The notes: generated by a model from the sequence alone, not told the origin. A stretch of DNA of 64,000 nt from Longimicrobiales bacterium (GCA_951828585.1 OX639991.1:3380576-3444575), one strand, 5' to 3'. Positions 29,522-38,327 are shown, counted from the first letter of the stretch. Made by a program: numbers and translations.

Positions 29522-30778
29522 ATCCCCCGTAACCTCGACGACCTGGAAGACCGGCTGGTTGAGGGTGCGGTCGTCGCTCTGAGGGCCGATTTCAACGTCC
29601 CGCTGAACCACTCCGGCACCGGCGAAGCCCGCGGGGAAAATGGGTTGGCTCAGGTGACGGATGCTTCCCGGATCGAGCGCACCGTGCCCACCATCGACCG
29701 ACTCGCCGCCACGGGTGCGAAGGTCGTCATCCTCTCGCATCTGGGTCGGCCGGGAGGGCGTCGCGACGGGGCGTTCACACTGGCGCCGGTGGCCCGCTGC
29801 CTGGAGGACCGGCTTGCCGCGCCGACCGGATTCGTGCCGCACACGGCGGGCCCGCAGGTCATGGATGCGGTGGTGGCTGCGGAGCCGGGGTCGGTCACGC
29901 TGCTCGAGAACACCCGTTTTCTGCCGGGGGAGACGGCCAACGACCTGGCGCTGGCAAATGACTGGGCGACATGGGCGGACCATTTCGTGCTGGACGCCTT
30001 CGGGACCGCGCACCGCGCGCACGCTTCCACCGACGGGCTGCCCCGTGCAGTGCGGACGAAGGGGGGGATGGCGGTGGCGGGCGGGCTGGTGGAACGGGAG
30101 CTTGCGGCGTTCGCGAAGGCCCTCGAAGAACCGCGCCGCCCCTTCGTGGCGGTGCTTGGAGGTGCCAAGATCTCTGGCAAGATCGACGTCATCGAGGCGC
30201 TGCTGCCGCGGGTGGATGCGCTGTTGGTGGGGGGCGCCATGGCCAACACCTTCTTTCGCGCCATGGGAATGGAAACGGGGACATCGCTGGCCGAAGCGGG
30301 TAAGACGGGAGTCGCGTCGCGGGTGCTGGAGGCCGCCGCCTCCCGTCTGGTGCTCCCGGTGGACTGTGTCACCGCACCGGCGATCAGGGCCGGAGCCCCC
30401 ACCCGGATTGTCGATCGCGCGGAAATCCCCGCGGACGAAGCGGTGGGCGATATCGGTCCTGTCACGGTTCGTCTCTTTGGCGAATACCTGGCAGAAGCGG
30501 CGACGGTCGTGTGGAACGGGCCGATGGGGGTGTTCGAAATCGATGATTTCGCGCGCGGCACCGTCGGGGTTGCCCGCATGGCGGCCGATGTCGCGGACCG
30601 GGGCGCCACGGTGATCGTCGGGGGCGGGGATTCGGCCGCGGCCGCCCGCGCGGCTGGCGTAGCGTCGCGGATCGGTCACATTTCTACGGGTGGCGGCGCG
30701 TCGCTCGACATGCTCGCCGGCAAGGAACTGCCCGGAGTGGCGGCGCTTTCGGGCCGGCGCACCTCCGGGGACGCCTGA
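29522..30778 (+). CDS. pgk: Phosphoglycerate kinase with no standard start codon
   Basis: Makes ATP from 1,3-bisphosphoglycerate. Family motifs run through the frame: RADFNVPL, LSHLGRPGG, LLENTRF, FGTAHRAHAS, LGGAKISGK, LLVGGAMANTFF, VWNGPMGVFE, GGGDSAAAA and STGGGASLDMLAGKELPG. The family N-terminus (NLDDLEDRLVEGAVVALRADF) is coded from 29531 on, but between the upstream in-frame stop (29477) and TTG 29645 there is no ATG, GTG or TTG. ATC at 29522 lies six bases after GAGG (29512-29515) and is the best candidate, giving 418 residues. A start at TTG 29645 would delete the RxDxN substrate residues. A sequencing error is an alternative. Confidence 0.85.
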   Translation: MPRNLDDLEDRLVEGAVVALRADFNVPLNHSGTGEARGENGLAQVTDASRIERTVPTIDRLAATGAKVVILSHLGRPGGRRDGAFTLAPVARCLEDRLAAPTGFVPHTAGPQVMDAVVAAEPGSVTLLENTRFLPGETANDLALANDWATWADHFVLDAFGTAHRAHASTDGLPRAVRTKGGMAVAGGLVERELAAFAKALEEPRRPFVAVLGGAKISGKIDVIEALLPRVDALLVGGAMANTFFRAMGMETGTSLAEAGKTGVASRVLEAAASRLVLPVDCVTAPAIRAGAPTRIVDRAEIPADEAVGDIGPVTVRLFGEYLAEAATVVWNGPMGVFEIDDFARGTVGVARMAADVADRGATVIVGGGDSAAAARAAGVASRIGHISTGGGASLDMLAGKELPGVAALSGRRTSGDA

Positions 30779-30818
30779 AAGCCCGGGGACCGGTGTCTCC
30801 CGGTGAACTCTGGAGGAC

Positions 30819-31559
30819 ATGAAGATGGTCAAGGTGGTGGCCGGCAACTGGAAGATGCATCACGGACCCGACGCGGCCAGGCGGTTCTTTTCCCGCTTCC
30901 GCCCCAAAGTGGAAAACGGTTCGGTTAGGCTCGTCTTCTTCCCCCCCGACCTGTCGCTCGAGGCCGCCATCGGGAGCACGCGGGTTCCGGCGGACTTCGG
31001 CGTCCAGAACATCCACTGGGAGGCCGCGGGAGCCCGGACCGGAGAGACCTCGGCCGAGATGGCGAGGGAAGCCGGGGCCACTCTGGCGCTGATCGGCCAC
31101 TCCGAGCGGCGGCACATCTTCGGTGAGACCGATGCCGAAGTGGACCGGAAGGTGGGCGCGGCGGCCCGGGCCGGTCTGGTCCCGGTCGTGTGCGTGGGCG
31201 AGCTCCTGGAGGAGCGCAGGGCGGGCCGGCTCGAAGAGGTGCTGCGCAGACAGGTCGGCGCCTTCGCGGGATCGCTTGCGGGCGTCGCCGAGTTCATGGT
31301 CGCCTATGAGCCGGTCTGGGCGATCGGGACCGGAGAGACGGCCACGCCTGACGATGCGGCCGAGGCTCACGGTATCGTGCGGGATGCGCTGGGCACGCTG
31401 GGGCGGGCTCCCGTGCTTTACGGAGGCAGCGTCAAGCCCGGCAACGCGGCCGCGCTGGTGTCCGCGCCCGATGTGGATGGGGTGCTGGTGGGTGGGGCGA
31501 GCCTCGATCCGGATGTCTTCGCGCGGATTGCTGAGGCCTGTGGAGGCGCCGGGAGTTGA
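30819..31559 (+). CDS. tpiA: Triosephosphate isomerase
   Basis: Interconverts dihydroxyacetone phosphate and glyceraldehyde 3-phosphate. The 246-residue barrel has VVAGNWKMH (catalytic Lys), ALIGHSERRHIFGE (catalytic His), AYEPVWAIGTGE (catalytic Glu), LYGGSVKPGNA and DGVLVGGASLD. GGAGGAC precedes the ATG. It follows pgk by 40 bp, and secG follows after 60 bp, a frequent order. Confidence 0.96.
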   Translation: MKMVKVVAGNWKMHHGPDAARRFFSRFRPKVENGSVRLVFFPPDLSLEAAIGSTRVPADFGVQNIHWEAAGARTGETSAEMAREAGATLALIGHSERRHIFGETDAEVDRKVGAAARAGLVPVVCVGELLEERRAGRLEEVLRRQVGAFAGSLAGVAEFMVAYEPVWAIGTGETATPDDAAEAHGIVRDALGTLGRAPVLYGGSVKPGNAAALVSAPDVDGVLVGGASLDPDVFARIAEACGGAGS

Positions 31560-31619
31560 CACCGGACACCTCCCGGGGCAGCTTCCGGGGCGCAACAGAC
31601 TCATAGGCAACACGGTGAC

Positions 31620-32042
31620 ATGTACGGATTTCTTCTGACTCTTCTGGTTCTCGACGGTCTGGTTCTGGGTGTGGTCATCCTGCTTCAGGCGGGGAAGGGG
31701 GGCGGGCTGGCCGCGATGGGTGGCGGGGCCGCCGCGACCGAGGTGCTGGGTGGCCGCCAGGCGACTTCCTTTCTGACGCGCACGACCTGGATCGCCGGGT
31801 CCGCGTTCATGGGCCTGTCCCTGATCCTGGCCATCATGTCCTCCCGCGCGACGGGGCCCACATCGGTTCTCCAGGGACTGGACGCGCCAAGCGCGCCGAC
31901 GCCGTTGCTGGACCAGGACGATGCTTCGCCGATTCTGATACCGGGCGTCGAGGAGGCCCCCCCCGACGCGGAGGAGACGACCGGCGAAGTGGTTCCGCCT
32001 CCCCCTGACGGGAACGAGCCCTCCGGCCTTCCCGACAAGTAG
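31620..32042 (+). CDS. secG: Protein-export membrane protein SecG
   Basis: A 140-residue accessory subunit of the SecYEG translocon. Two membrane helices are visible (about 4-22 and 55-73), joined by the conserved cytoplasmic loop LLQAGKGGGLAAMGGGAAA with the ATEVLGGRQATSFLTRTTW segment. The C-terminal 65 residues are an acidic, proline-rich tail longer than in typical SecG. Confidence 0.9.
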   Translation: MYGFLLTLLVLDGLVLGVVILLQAGKGGGLAAMGGGAAATEVLGGRQATSFLTRTTWIAGSAFMGLSLILAIMSSRATGPTSVLQGLDAPSAPTPLLDQDDASPILIPGVEEAPPDAEETTGEVVPPPPDGNEPSGLPDK

Positions 32043-32055
32043 GGAATCCGGCCTC

Positions 32056-33090
32056 TTGACCCCCGAGCCGGCGGGTCACGCGCCCACCACCGATCCGGCT
32101 TCCCTTGGGGCGGAGGTTGCCGGCGACCTGCTGTACTTGGGGTTTCAGGCGCGTTTTCTCGCGGAGAGCGTACGGGACCTGGCCCGCTCCGAAGGGCTCC
32201 ACCCCGGTTTGGCCGGTTTCCGCATGGACCCGCGGTCCACCGTCATTGCACGGGCCATGCGTTGTGCGACGGACGGCAAGGGCGACCTGTGCCACCCGGG
32301 TCCCTTGGCTCCCGGGCCCGCGCTGGCCTTCGGCGCCACGCCCCTGGAATTCCTGCGTCACCTCGCGGCGAAGGGGACCAGTCCGGCCTCGGCGCGGGAG
32401 GGTGGGCTGAGCTGGACGGACCTGCGGCGGGGGATGATCGGCTGGGGAGGGCCTCTGGGCGGCACCGCGACGCAGGTGCTGGCAGGCGCGGCGCTCGCTT
32501 TCGGGCAAAGGGGAGAGGACCGGGCTGCCCTGGTCTTCGAACGCCACTCGGCGCTCCAATCCGGTGGCTGGCACGAGGGGATGAACCTTGCGGGTGCGGT
32601 GCGCGCGCCGCTGATCGTGGTGATCGCGGCACCGAAACGCGCAGACCGGGCCGGCCATTCCGATATCGGTGCCGCGGCGGTCAGCTACGGAGTCGTTTTC
32701 GCGAGGGTGGGGACGGAGCCGCCCGAGCACCTGTTTCAAACGGTCGCCGCGGCAAGGCGGCGTGGCGTGCGAGGAGAGGGACCGACCCTGATCGAACTAC
32801 TCCACCTCGGCGACGAAGACCGGTGGGCGCCTCACGACGCTTTCGCGGCGCGTGCGATGGCTGCCGAGGGGCTCTCGGAACATGATCTGGATGCGATCCA
32901 GAGGGCCGCCGCCGTGGGTGTGGCGCACGCGGTGGCGCGGCTGGAGAAGGAGCCCGGACCCGCCGCGCGCGATGCCCTGGCCCCAGTATGCACCGACGGC
33001 CCGCCGCCACCCCCCTGGACGCGACGGGACCCCCCCGGCCCCGACACCCCCGCCCCGGACGACCTGACGGAACAGTCCCATGCCGAATGA
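32056..33090 (+). CDS. 2-oxoacid dehydrogenase E1 alpha-like protein lacking the ThDP motif
   Basis: 344 residues from TTG 32056, upstream of E1beta and E2. Overall architecture follows E1alpha: GFQARFLAESVRDLARSEGL, GWGGPLGG, FHE-type block GWHEGMNLAGAVRAPLIVVI, then AAAVSYGV. The ThDP/Mg motif (GDG with about 25 residues to NN) is absent: the aligned positions read ERH (162-164) and AAP (191-193). The last 40 residues are proline-rich. It overlaps E1beta by 11 bp. By position it would pair with that subunit, but ThDP binding looks impossible as written. It may be a structural partner or a non-catalytic paralogue. Confidence 0.7.
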   Translation: MTPEPAGHAPTTDPASLGAEVAGDLLYLGFQARFLAESVRDLARSEGLHPGLAGFRMDPRSTVIARAMRCATDGKGDLCHPGPLAPGPALAFGATPLEFLRHLAAKGTSPASAREGGLSWTDLRRGMIGWGGPLGGTATQVLAGAALAFGQRGEDRAALVFERHSALQSGGWHEGMNLAGAVRAPLIVVIAAPKRADRAGHSDIGAAAVSYGVVFARVGTEPPEHLFQTVAAARRRGVRGEGPTLIELLHLGDEDRWAPHDAFAARAMAAEGLSEHDLDAIQRAAAVGVAHAVARLEKEPGPAARDALAPVCTDGPPPPPWTRRDPPGPDTPAPDDLTEQSHAE

Positions 33091-34102
33091 AGCACCCGCG
33101 CACGTCGCCCGGACGCGTTCCGGCGAACCGGCCACCTTCCTCGAAGCCATCAGCGAAGCGCTCTGGGAGGAGATGGAGCGGGACGAGCGCGTGTTCCTTA
33201 TGGGCGAGGACATCGGCGCCTACGGAGGAGCCTTCAAGGTCACCCGGGGGTTTCTGGAGCGCTTCGGCCCCTCCCGCGTCATCGACACGCCCATCTCCGA
33301 GGGGGGCTTCACCGGAGCGGCGGCCGGGGCCGCGCACATGGGCCTTCGCCCCGTGGTGGAGATGCAGTTCATGGACTTCATCTCGCCCGCCTACGATGTG
33401 CTGACGAACTACATCGCCACATCGCTCTACCGGGGCGCGGGGCCGATGCCGCTGGTGGTGCGCGGACCTGTCGGTGGGGGCAACCGGGGTGGACCGTTCC
33501 ACTCCCAGAACGTGGAGATGGCCTTCTTCCACACCCCCGGCCTGAAGATCGTCTACCCGTCCAATCCCCGGGACGCGAAGGGGCTGCTGAAGAGCGCGAT
33601 CCGCGACGACAACCCGGTGATCTTCGAGGAGCACAAGGGACTGTACCGCGCCCCGCACTGCCGCGAGGTGCTCCCGGCCGAGGACTACGTGATCCCGCTG
33701 GGCAGCGCGCGCACTGCACTGGAGGGCGAGGACCTCACGATCGTCACCTATGGACTGATGGTGCATCGCAGCCTGGAGGCGGCCGCCGAACTGGCCCGGG
33801 ACGGGATCCGCGCCGACGTCATCGACCTGAGGACGCTGCTGCCCCTCGATGAGGAGGCGATCGCGGACTCGCTGAAGAAGACCGGCAAGCTTCTGATCGT
33901 GCACGAAGACACGCGCACGGGAGGGATCGCTGGCGAGATCGCGATCCGCATGAACGAGCGGTCTTTCGAATGGCTGGACGGGCCGATTCTCCGGGTCACC
34001 GCCATCGACTCGCCGGTGCCCTTCAGCGGTGAGTTGGAAGACTATTTCCTTCCCGGTGTCCGCGATGTGGTGACTGCGGCACGTTATCTTGTACAATACT
34101 GA
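33080..34102 (+). CDS. 2-oxoacid dehydrogenase E1 component, beta subunit
   Basis: 340 residues of the transketolase-like pyrimidine-binding half of E1. Key blocks are MGEDIGAYGGAFKVTRGF, IDTPISEGGFTGAAAGAA (the ThDP-activating glutamate), MQFMDFISPAYD, GGNRGGPFHSQ, PSNPRDAKGLLKSAI and VHEDTRTGGIAGEIA. The pattern suits pyruvate or branched-chain 2-oxoacid dehydrogenase; substrate cannot be set. It is translationally coupled to the alpha-like gene, and E2 follows. Confidence 0.92.
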   Translation: MPNEAPAHVARTRSGEPATFLEAISEALWEEMERDERVFLMGEDIGAYGGAFKVTRGFLERFGPSRVIDTPISEGGFTGAAAGAAHMGLRPVVEMQFMDFISPAYDVLTNYIATSLYRGAGPMPLVVRGPVGGGNRGGPFHSQNVEMAFFHTPGLKIVYPSNPRDAKGLLKSAIRDDNPVIFEEHKGLYRAPHCREVLPAEDYVIPLGSARTALEGEDLTIVTYGLMVHRSLEAAAELARDGIRADVIDLRTLLPLDEEAIADSLKKTGKLLIVHEDTRTGGIAGEIAIRMNERSFEWLDGPILRVTAIDSPVPFSGELEDYFLPGVRDVVTAARYLVQY

Positions 34103-34123
34103 CGATCTTGTACAATACTGACG
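34086..34123 (+). repeat. Exact 19-bp tandem duplication at the E1beta stop
   Basis: ATCTTGTACAATACTGACG occurs twice in direct succession (34086-34104, 34105-34123). The first copy holds the E1beta stop codon. Each copy carries the palindrome TTGTACAA and the -10-like hexamer TACAAT. It is AT-rich against its surroundings. Confidence 0.85.
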
Positions 34124-34193
34124 GTCGGGGTGATCTGCGACTCTCTTGCCACGCTGCCCGCCCGGCCCCCCAACCCGCGCATGGAGAGTGCCC

Positions 34194-35639
34194 GTGTCCC
34201 GAATCGAAGTGCCGATGCCCCAGATGGGCGAGTCGATCGCCGAGGGCACGGTGTCCAAGTGGCTGAAGGAGGTCGGCGACGCCGTCGAGCGCGACGAGCC
34301 GATCCTGGAGATCTCCACCGACAAGGTGGATGCCGAGATTCCGTCGCCGTCGGCGGGAGCCCTGACCGAGATCCTGGTGGCCGAGGGTGAGACCGTCGAG
34401 GTCGGCACCGTCGTGGCCTATATCGACCCGAACGGGGCGGGTGGGGCCAAGGCAGCTCCCGCCGCGCCATCCGAACAGGTGCCTTCGGCGGAAACGCCGA
34501 TCGTCACGCCGCCCCCGCCCGCTCCCGCCACGCCGTCCCCACCCCCCGCCTCCCCCGACCCCGAAGACGTCACCTGCACCGCCACCAGCGAGGAGCGACT
34601 CCGCACCCGGTCGACCCCCGTCGTGCGCCGGATCGCCGCGGAAGCCGGCGTGGTTATCTCGCGGGTGACCGGCACCGGCCACCAGGGACGCGTGACCAAG
34701 CAGGACATTCTGGCGTACATCGAGAGCGGCCAGGATGCGGCTGCGGCTCCCACCGCCGCCCCGGCCACGCCCGCACCGGCCCCTCCCACCCCCGCCGTGG
34801 CTCCGCCCTCTCCGGAACCCACACCCCCCGAACCCCGCCCTGCCCCCGCCCGCCGCCCGGCCGCCGCCCCTTCCGGCGACGACCTCTGGCGGCGCTTTGC
34901 ACGCGAGGTGGACCACCCGGTCTTCCCGGCACGCGAAGAGGACCGGGTCGAGACCATGGACAAGATGCGCCGCCTCACCGCGGAGCACATGGTGCTGTCC
35001 AAGCGGATCCACTCCCACGTGCATTCGATCATCGAGATCGACTTCAGCGCCGTGGACCGGATCAGGCGGCGGAACAAGGCACGGTGGGCCAAGCGTGGCG
35101 CGCGGGTCTCCTACACCGCCTTCGTGGCATGGGCATGTTCCCGCATCCTGAGGGACTTCCCGTCGGTCAACGGCGTCCTTTCGGGAAACAACATCATCTA
35201 CCGGGGTGCGGTCAACCTGGGGATGGCGGTGGACCTCAACCCCGGCCTGATCGTTCCGGTCATTCACGACGCGGACGACCTGAGCCTGGTGGGTACCGCC
35301 AGGAAGATCATCGACCTTGCCACCCGCGCGAAGGCCAGGCAGCTGTCGCCCTCGGAGATTCAGGGGGCCACCTTCACCATCACCAACCCCGGCGTTCTTG
35401 GCACCGTGGTGGGCATGCCCATTATCCCCAAGGGGACTTCGGCGATCCTGGGAACCGGTTCGATCGAGAAGCGGGTGGTGGTGCTGACCGATTCCGAGTC
35501 CGGCCAGGACTCCATGGGCATCCGCAAGCGGTCCTACTTCTCCCTCGGGTACGACCACCGGCTGGTCGATGGGGCCGACTCGGCGCGCTTCCTGTTCGCG
35601 CTCAGGGAGCTGCTCCAGGATTTCCCCGAGGACGCCTGA
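34194..35639 (+). CDS. 2-oxoacid dehydrogenase E2 (dihydrolipoamide acyltransferase)
   Basis: 481 residues. The N-terminal lipoyl domain (1-80) has the lipoylated lysine in EISTDKVDAEIPSP. A Pro/Ala linker leads to the E3-binding domain (about 135-175: TPVVRRIAAEAGVVISRVTG, GRVTKQDIL), a second Pro/Ala linker, and the catalytic domain (about 255-481) ending in the active-site block SLGYDHRLVDGADSARFL (HxxxD). GTG 34194 follows GGAGAG. lipB, which supplies the octanoyl group for lipoate, is 41 bp downstream. No lpd (E3) is in the window. Confidence 0.93.
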   Translation: MSRIEVPMPQMGESIAEGTVSKWLKEVGDAVERDEPILEISTDKVDAEIPSPSAGALTEILVAEGETVEVGTVVAYIDPNGAGGAKAAPAAPSEQVPSAETPIVTPPPPAPATPSPPPASPDPEDVTCTATSEERLRTRSTPVVRRIAAEAGVVISRVTGTGHQGRVTKQDILAYIESGQDAAAAPTAAPATPAPAPPTPAVAPPSPEPTPPEPRPAPARRPAAAPSGDDLWRRFAREVDHPVFPAREEDRVETMDKMRRLTAEHMVLSKRIHSHVHSIIEIDFSAVDRIRRRNKARWAKRGARVSYTAFVAWACSRILRDFPSVNGVLSGNNIIYRGAVNLGMAVDLNPGLIVPVIHDADDLSLVGTARKIIDLATRAKARQLSPSEIQGATFTITNPGVLGTVVGMPIIPKGTSAILGTGSIEKRVVVLTDSESGQDSMGIRKRSYFSLGYDHRLVDGADSARFLFALRELLQDFPEDA

Positions 35640-35680
35640 CGCCAGACGGTTCCGGAGCGCACACGCGGGAGGAGGTTGTC

Positions 35681-36421
35681 GTGGCAACGAAGCGGGCCGC
35701 GCAGCAAGCGGCGACAGGCCGATCCCGCCCGCCGTCGCGCGCTCCGTGGAAAGACCGCGCCCTCGCGGTACGACACCTGCCCCGGACCGGCTACCCGGAA
35801 GCGCTGGAGCTTCAGGCCTCCCTCGTCGAGCGGCGAAGAAGGGGGGAGATCCCCGACACCCTGCTCCTCCTCGAGCACCCCCACGTCATCACGCTGGGGT
35901 CCGCCGGAGGCCGCGACCACCTCCTTCTGTCGCCCGGCGAGCTCGCCACCCGGGGCGTCGAGGTCCACGAAGCGGGCCGCGGCGGCGACGTGACCTATCA
36001 CGGACCGGGACAGCTGGTCGGCTACCCCATTCTGGACCTCAAACCGGACCGCCAGGACCTCCACGCGTACCTGCGCAGCCTGGAAGCGGTGCTCATCGGG
36101 GCGCTCCGCACCTTCGGGCTCGAGGGCGAGCGCGACGAGAGCGCGACCGGGGTGTGGGTGCGGGGCGCCAAGGTCGCGGCCATCGGGATCCGCGTGTCGT
36201 CGGGGTGGATCACCTCACACGGCCTCGCCGTCAACGCGAATACCGACCTGTCATACTTCGATGGCATCGTGCCGTGCGGTCTGCACGGCCGCCCCGTCAC
36301 GAGCCTCACCCGCCTGCTGCGGCGCGAAGTCACCCCCGCAACCGTTGCGCCGGCCGTGGTTGCGGCAATGGTGGGCGAGTTCGGCTATGGCTCCACCCGG
36401 GACACGTCGGCGAGCTGCTAG
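35681..36421 (+). CDS. lipB: Octanoyl-[acyl carrier protein]:protein octanoyltransferase
   Basis: LipB moves octanoate from ACP to lipoyl domains, the first step of lipoate synthesis. The 246-residue protein has LLLEHPHVITLGSAGG, the signature GRGGDVTYHGPGQLVGYPIL, GVWVRGAKVAAIGIRVSSGW (catalytic lysine) and the catalytic cysteine in DGIVPCGL. GTG 35681 follows GGGAGGAGG. Its placement after E2 matches its role. Confidence 0.93.
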   Translation: MATKRAAQQAATGRSRPPSRAPWKDRALAVRHLPRTGYPEALELQASLVERRRRGEIPDTLLLLEHPHVITLGSAGGRDHLLLSPGELATRGVEVHEAGRGGDVTYHGPGQLVGYPILDLKPDRQDLHAYLRSLEAVLIGALRTFGLEGERDESATGVWVRGAKVAAIGIRVSSGWITSHGLAVNANTDLSYFDGIVPCGLHGRPVTSLTRLLRREVTPATVAPAVVAAMVGEFGYGSTRDTSASC

Positions 36422-36436
36422 CACTTTCTGCTAGCA
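36416..36436. terminator. Hairpin between convergent lipB and rnhA
   Basis: TGCTAGCA (36416-36423) and the same octamer at 36429-36436 surround CTTTC; since the octamer is self-complementary, the two copies form a perfect 8-bp hairpin. The lipB stop TAG lies inside. There is no T run, so termination is only a possibility. Confidence 0.4.
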
Positions 36437-36467
36437 CACTGTCCCCGGGCCCTTGTGCTTGGTCCCC

Positions 36468-37049
36468 CTATCCCTCCTCCGGCGGCGGCGCGAACTCGAA
36501 GTAGTCGAGATAGCGCTCCTTCTCGTCGCGCTGCTCCTCGAGCCAGTCACCGAAGCCTGAAGCCACCGGTTCAGGCGCGGCGGACAGTTCGCGGGCCGCC
36601 TGCTGCGCCAGATCGTTCACGTATTCGTTCCTGGGGTCACCCGCGTGCCCGCGTATCCACTCCCAGGCCACCTCGTGGCGCGCCGCGACCCGGTCCAGCC
36701 GCCGCCACAGGTCCAGGTTCTCGATGGGGCCGCCCTTGCGCTTCCACCCCTTGCGCTTCCACACGGGCATCCACTCCGAAGCGCCCTTGACCAGGTACTG
36801 GGAATCGGAGACGAACCGGACCCGGCAGGGACCCCTCAAAGCCCCGAGGGCCAGGATGGCGCTCGTGATGGCCATGCGATTGTTGGTGGTGGACGGATCG
36901 GAGGTCCACAGGTCGCGGCGCTCCCACGCCCCGTCCTTCCAGTGTTCCAGGAGAACGGCCGCCGCCCCGGGGCGGTCGCGGCCCCTGAACTGGTTGCCCA
37001 GACACGACTCGTCGGCGTGGACATGGACCATCGGCGCGGTTGTCGCCAT
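36468..37049 (-). CDS. rnhA: RNase HI-family protein with altered catalytic residues
   Basis: 193 residues with the RNase HI fold: HADESCLGN (D13, equal to D10 of E. coli), STTNNRMAITSAILAL, FVSDSQYLVKG (D82, equal to D70), WEWIRGHAGDPRNEYVNDLAQQ. Two of the four carboxylates differ: the E48 position is A60, and the D134 position is N145 (followed by D146). The C-terminal 40 residues are Glu/Pro-rich. The enzyme would remove RNA from RNA-DNA hybrids if active. A variant lineage with a shifted active site, or lost activity, are both possible. Confidence 0.85.
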   Translation of the reverse strand: MATTAPMVHVHADESCLGNQFRGRDRPGAAAVLLEHWKDGAWERRDLWTSDPSTTNNRMAITSAILALGALRGPCRVRFVSDSQYLVKGASEWMPVWKRKGWKRKGGPIENLDLWRRLDRVAARHEVAWEWIRGHAGDPRNEYVNDLAQQAARELSAAPEPVASGFGDWLEEQRDEKERYLDYFEFAPPPEEG

Positions 37050-37175
37050 GCGCTCCCTCCGGTTCCCACAGGGGTTCGGCGCGACACCGGCAGGGCGCCG
37101 CGTCCCTTATCGGGAAGATAGCGAGTCCCGGAGTCGGCCGTTGACGTCCGAACGCCCCCTTCTAGATTGAGCACG

Positions 37176-38327
37176 ATGACCCCGAACAACCCATCCGCCA
37201 GCCTCCTCCTGGAGGACGGCCGCCGCTTCGACGGACTTCCCCTCGGCGCCGGTGGCGTCGCACTCGGCGAGGTTGTCTTCAACACCTCGATGACCGGCTA
37301 CCAGGAGGTGCTCACCGACCCCTCCTACGCGGGCCAGCTGGTCACCATGACCTATCCCCTGATCGGCAACTACGGCACCAACGCCGAAGATGTGGAGTCG
37401 CTCCGGCCCCAGGTCGCCGGATTCATCGTGCGGGAGGCGGCGCGCGCGCCCAGTTCCTGGCGGAGCCGGGACACGCTGGAAGGCTACCTGCGGCTTCACG
37501 GGGTGGTGGGGATCCGGGACGTGGACACCCGCGCGCTCACCCGTCACATCCGCGACGAGGGCGCCATGCGCGCCGCGATCGCACCGGGTGACGTGCCGGA
37601 GGAGGAGCTCCTCGAACGTGTGCTCGCCCACCCGAAGATGGAGGGCCTGGAGCTGGCGTGCGGTGTCTCCACGGATCGTCGCTACGTTGTTCCCGCGGTG
37701 GGACGGGAGGAGTACCACGTGGCCGCCTTCGACTTCGGGGTCAAGGCGAGTTCGCCGCGGCTGCTTTCCGAGCGCGGCTGTCGCGTCACCGTGCTGCCGT
37801 CGGAAGCGGATACGGCAGACGTGCTCGCGCTGGAACCGGACGGCCTCTTCCTCTCCAACGGCCCGGGCGACCCGGCCGCGGTGGAACGGGTCGCCGAGAC
37901 GATCCTCGAGGTGGCTGGCAAGGGGATCCCCGTCTTCGGGATCTGCTTGGGACACCAACTCATCGCCAGAGCCTTCGGGGCGGAGACCTTCAAGCTGCCC
38001 TTCGGCCACCACGGCGGGAACCACCCGGTCATGAACCACGACCTCAGAACCGTGGAGATCACCTCCCAGAATCACGGCTTTGCGGTGAGGGGCGGGGAAG
38101 CGGATGAAGTGCCCGGCGCGCCCGGTCTCAGGGTCACGCACAGCAACCTCTACGACGGCACAGTGGCGGGCATCTCCCACGCGAAGCTCCCCGTCATGGC
38201 GGTCCAATACCATCCGGAAGCGGCGCCCGGACCCCACGATAGCCGCTATCTTTTCAACGATTTTGTCGCCTTGATGGCGGCGCGCGTCCGTGACCCCGCC
38301 GAAAGGAGTGATGCTTGTCCGACTTGA
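37176..38327 (+). CDS. carA: Carbamoyl-phosphate synthase small (glutaminase) subunit
   Basis: CarA releases ammonia from glutamine for carbamoyl phosphate synthesis. It shows GEVVFNTSMTGYQEVLTDPS, YPLIGNYG, IRDVDTRALTRHIRD, the glutaminase nucleophile in GICLGHQL, SQNHGFAV and the catalytic His/Glu of QYHPEAAPGPHD. Length of 383 residues is normal. ATG 37176 is used; TTG 37167 is in frame nine bases earlier. No carB is adjacent. Confidence 0.95.
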   Translation: MTPNNPSASLLLEDGRRFDGLPLGAGGVALGEVVFNTSMTGYQEVLTDPSYAGQLVTMTYPLIGNYGTNAEDVESLRPQVAGFIVREAARAPSSWRSRDTLEGYLRLHGVVGIRDVDTRALTRHIRDEGAMRAAIAPGDVPEEELLERVLAHPKMEGLELACGVSTDRRYVVPAVGREEYHVAAFDFGVKASSPRLLSERGCRVTVLPSEADTADVLALEPDGLFLSNGPGDPAAVERVAETILEVAGKGIPVFGICLGHQLIARAFGAETFKLPFGHHGGNHPVMNHDLRTVEITSQNHGFAVRGGEADEVPGAPGLRVTHSNLYDGTVAGISHAKLPVMAVQYHPEAAPGPHDSRYLFNDFVALMAARVRDPAERSDACPT

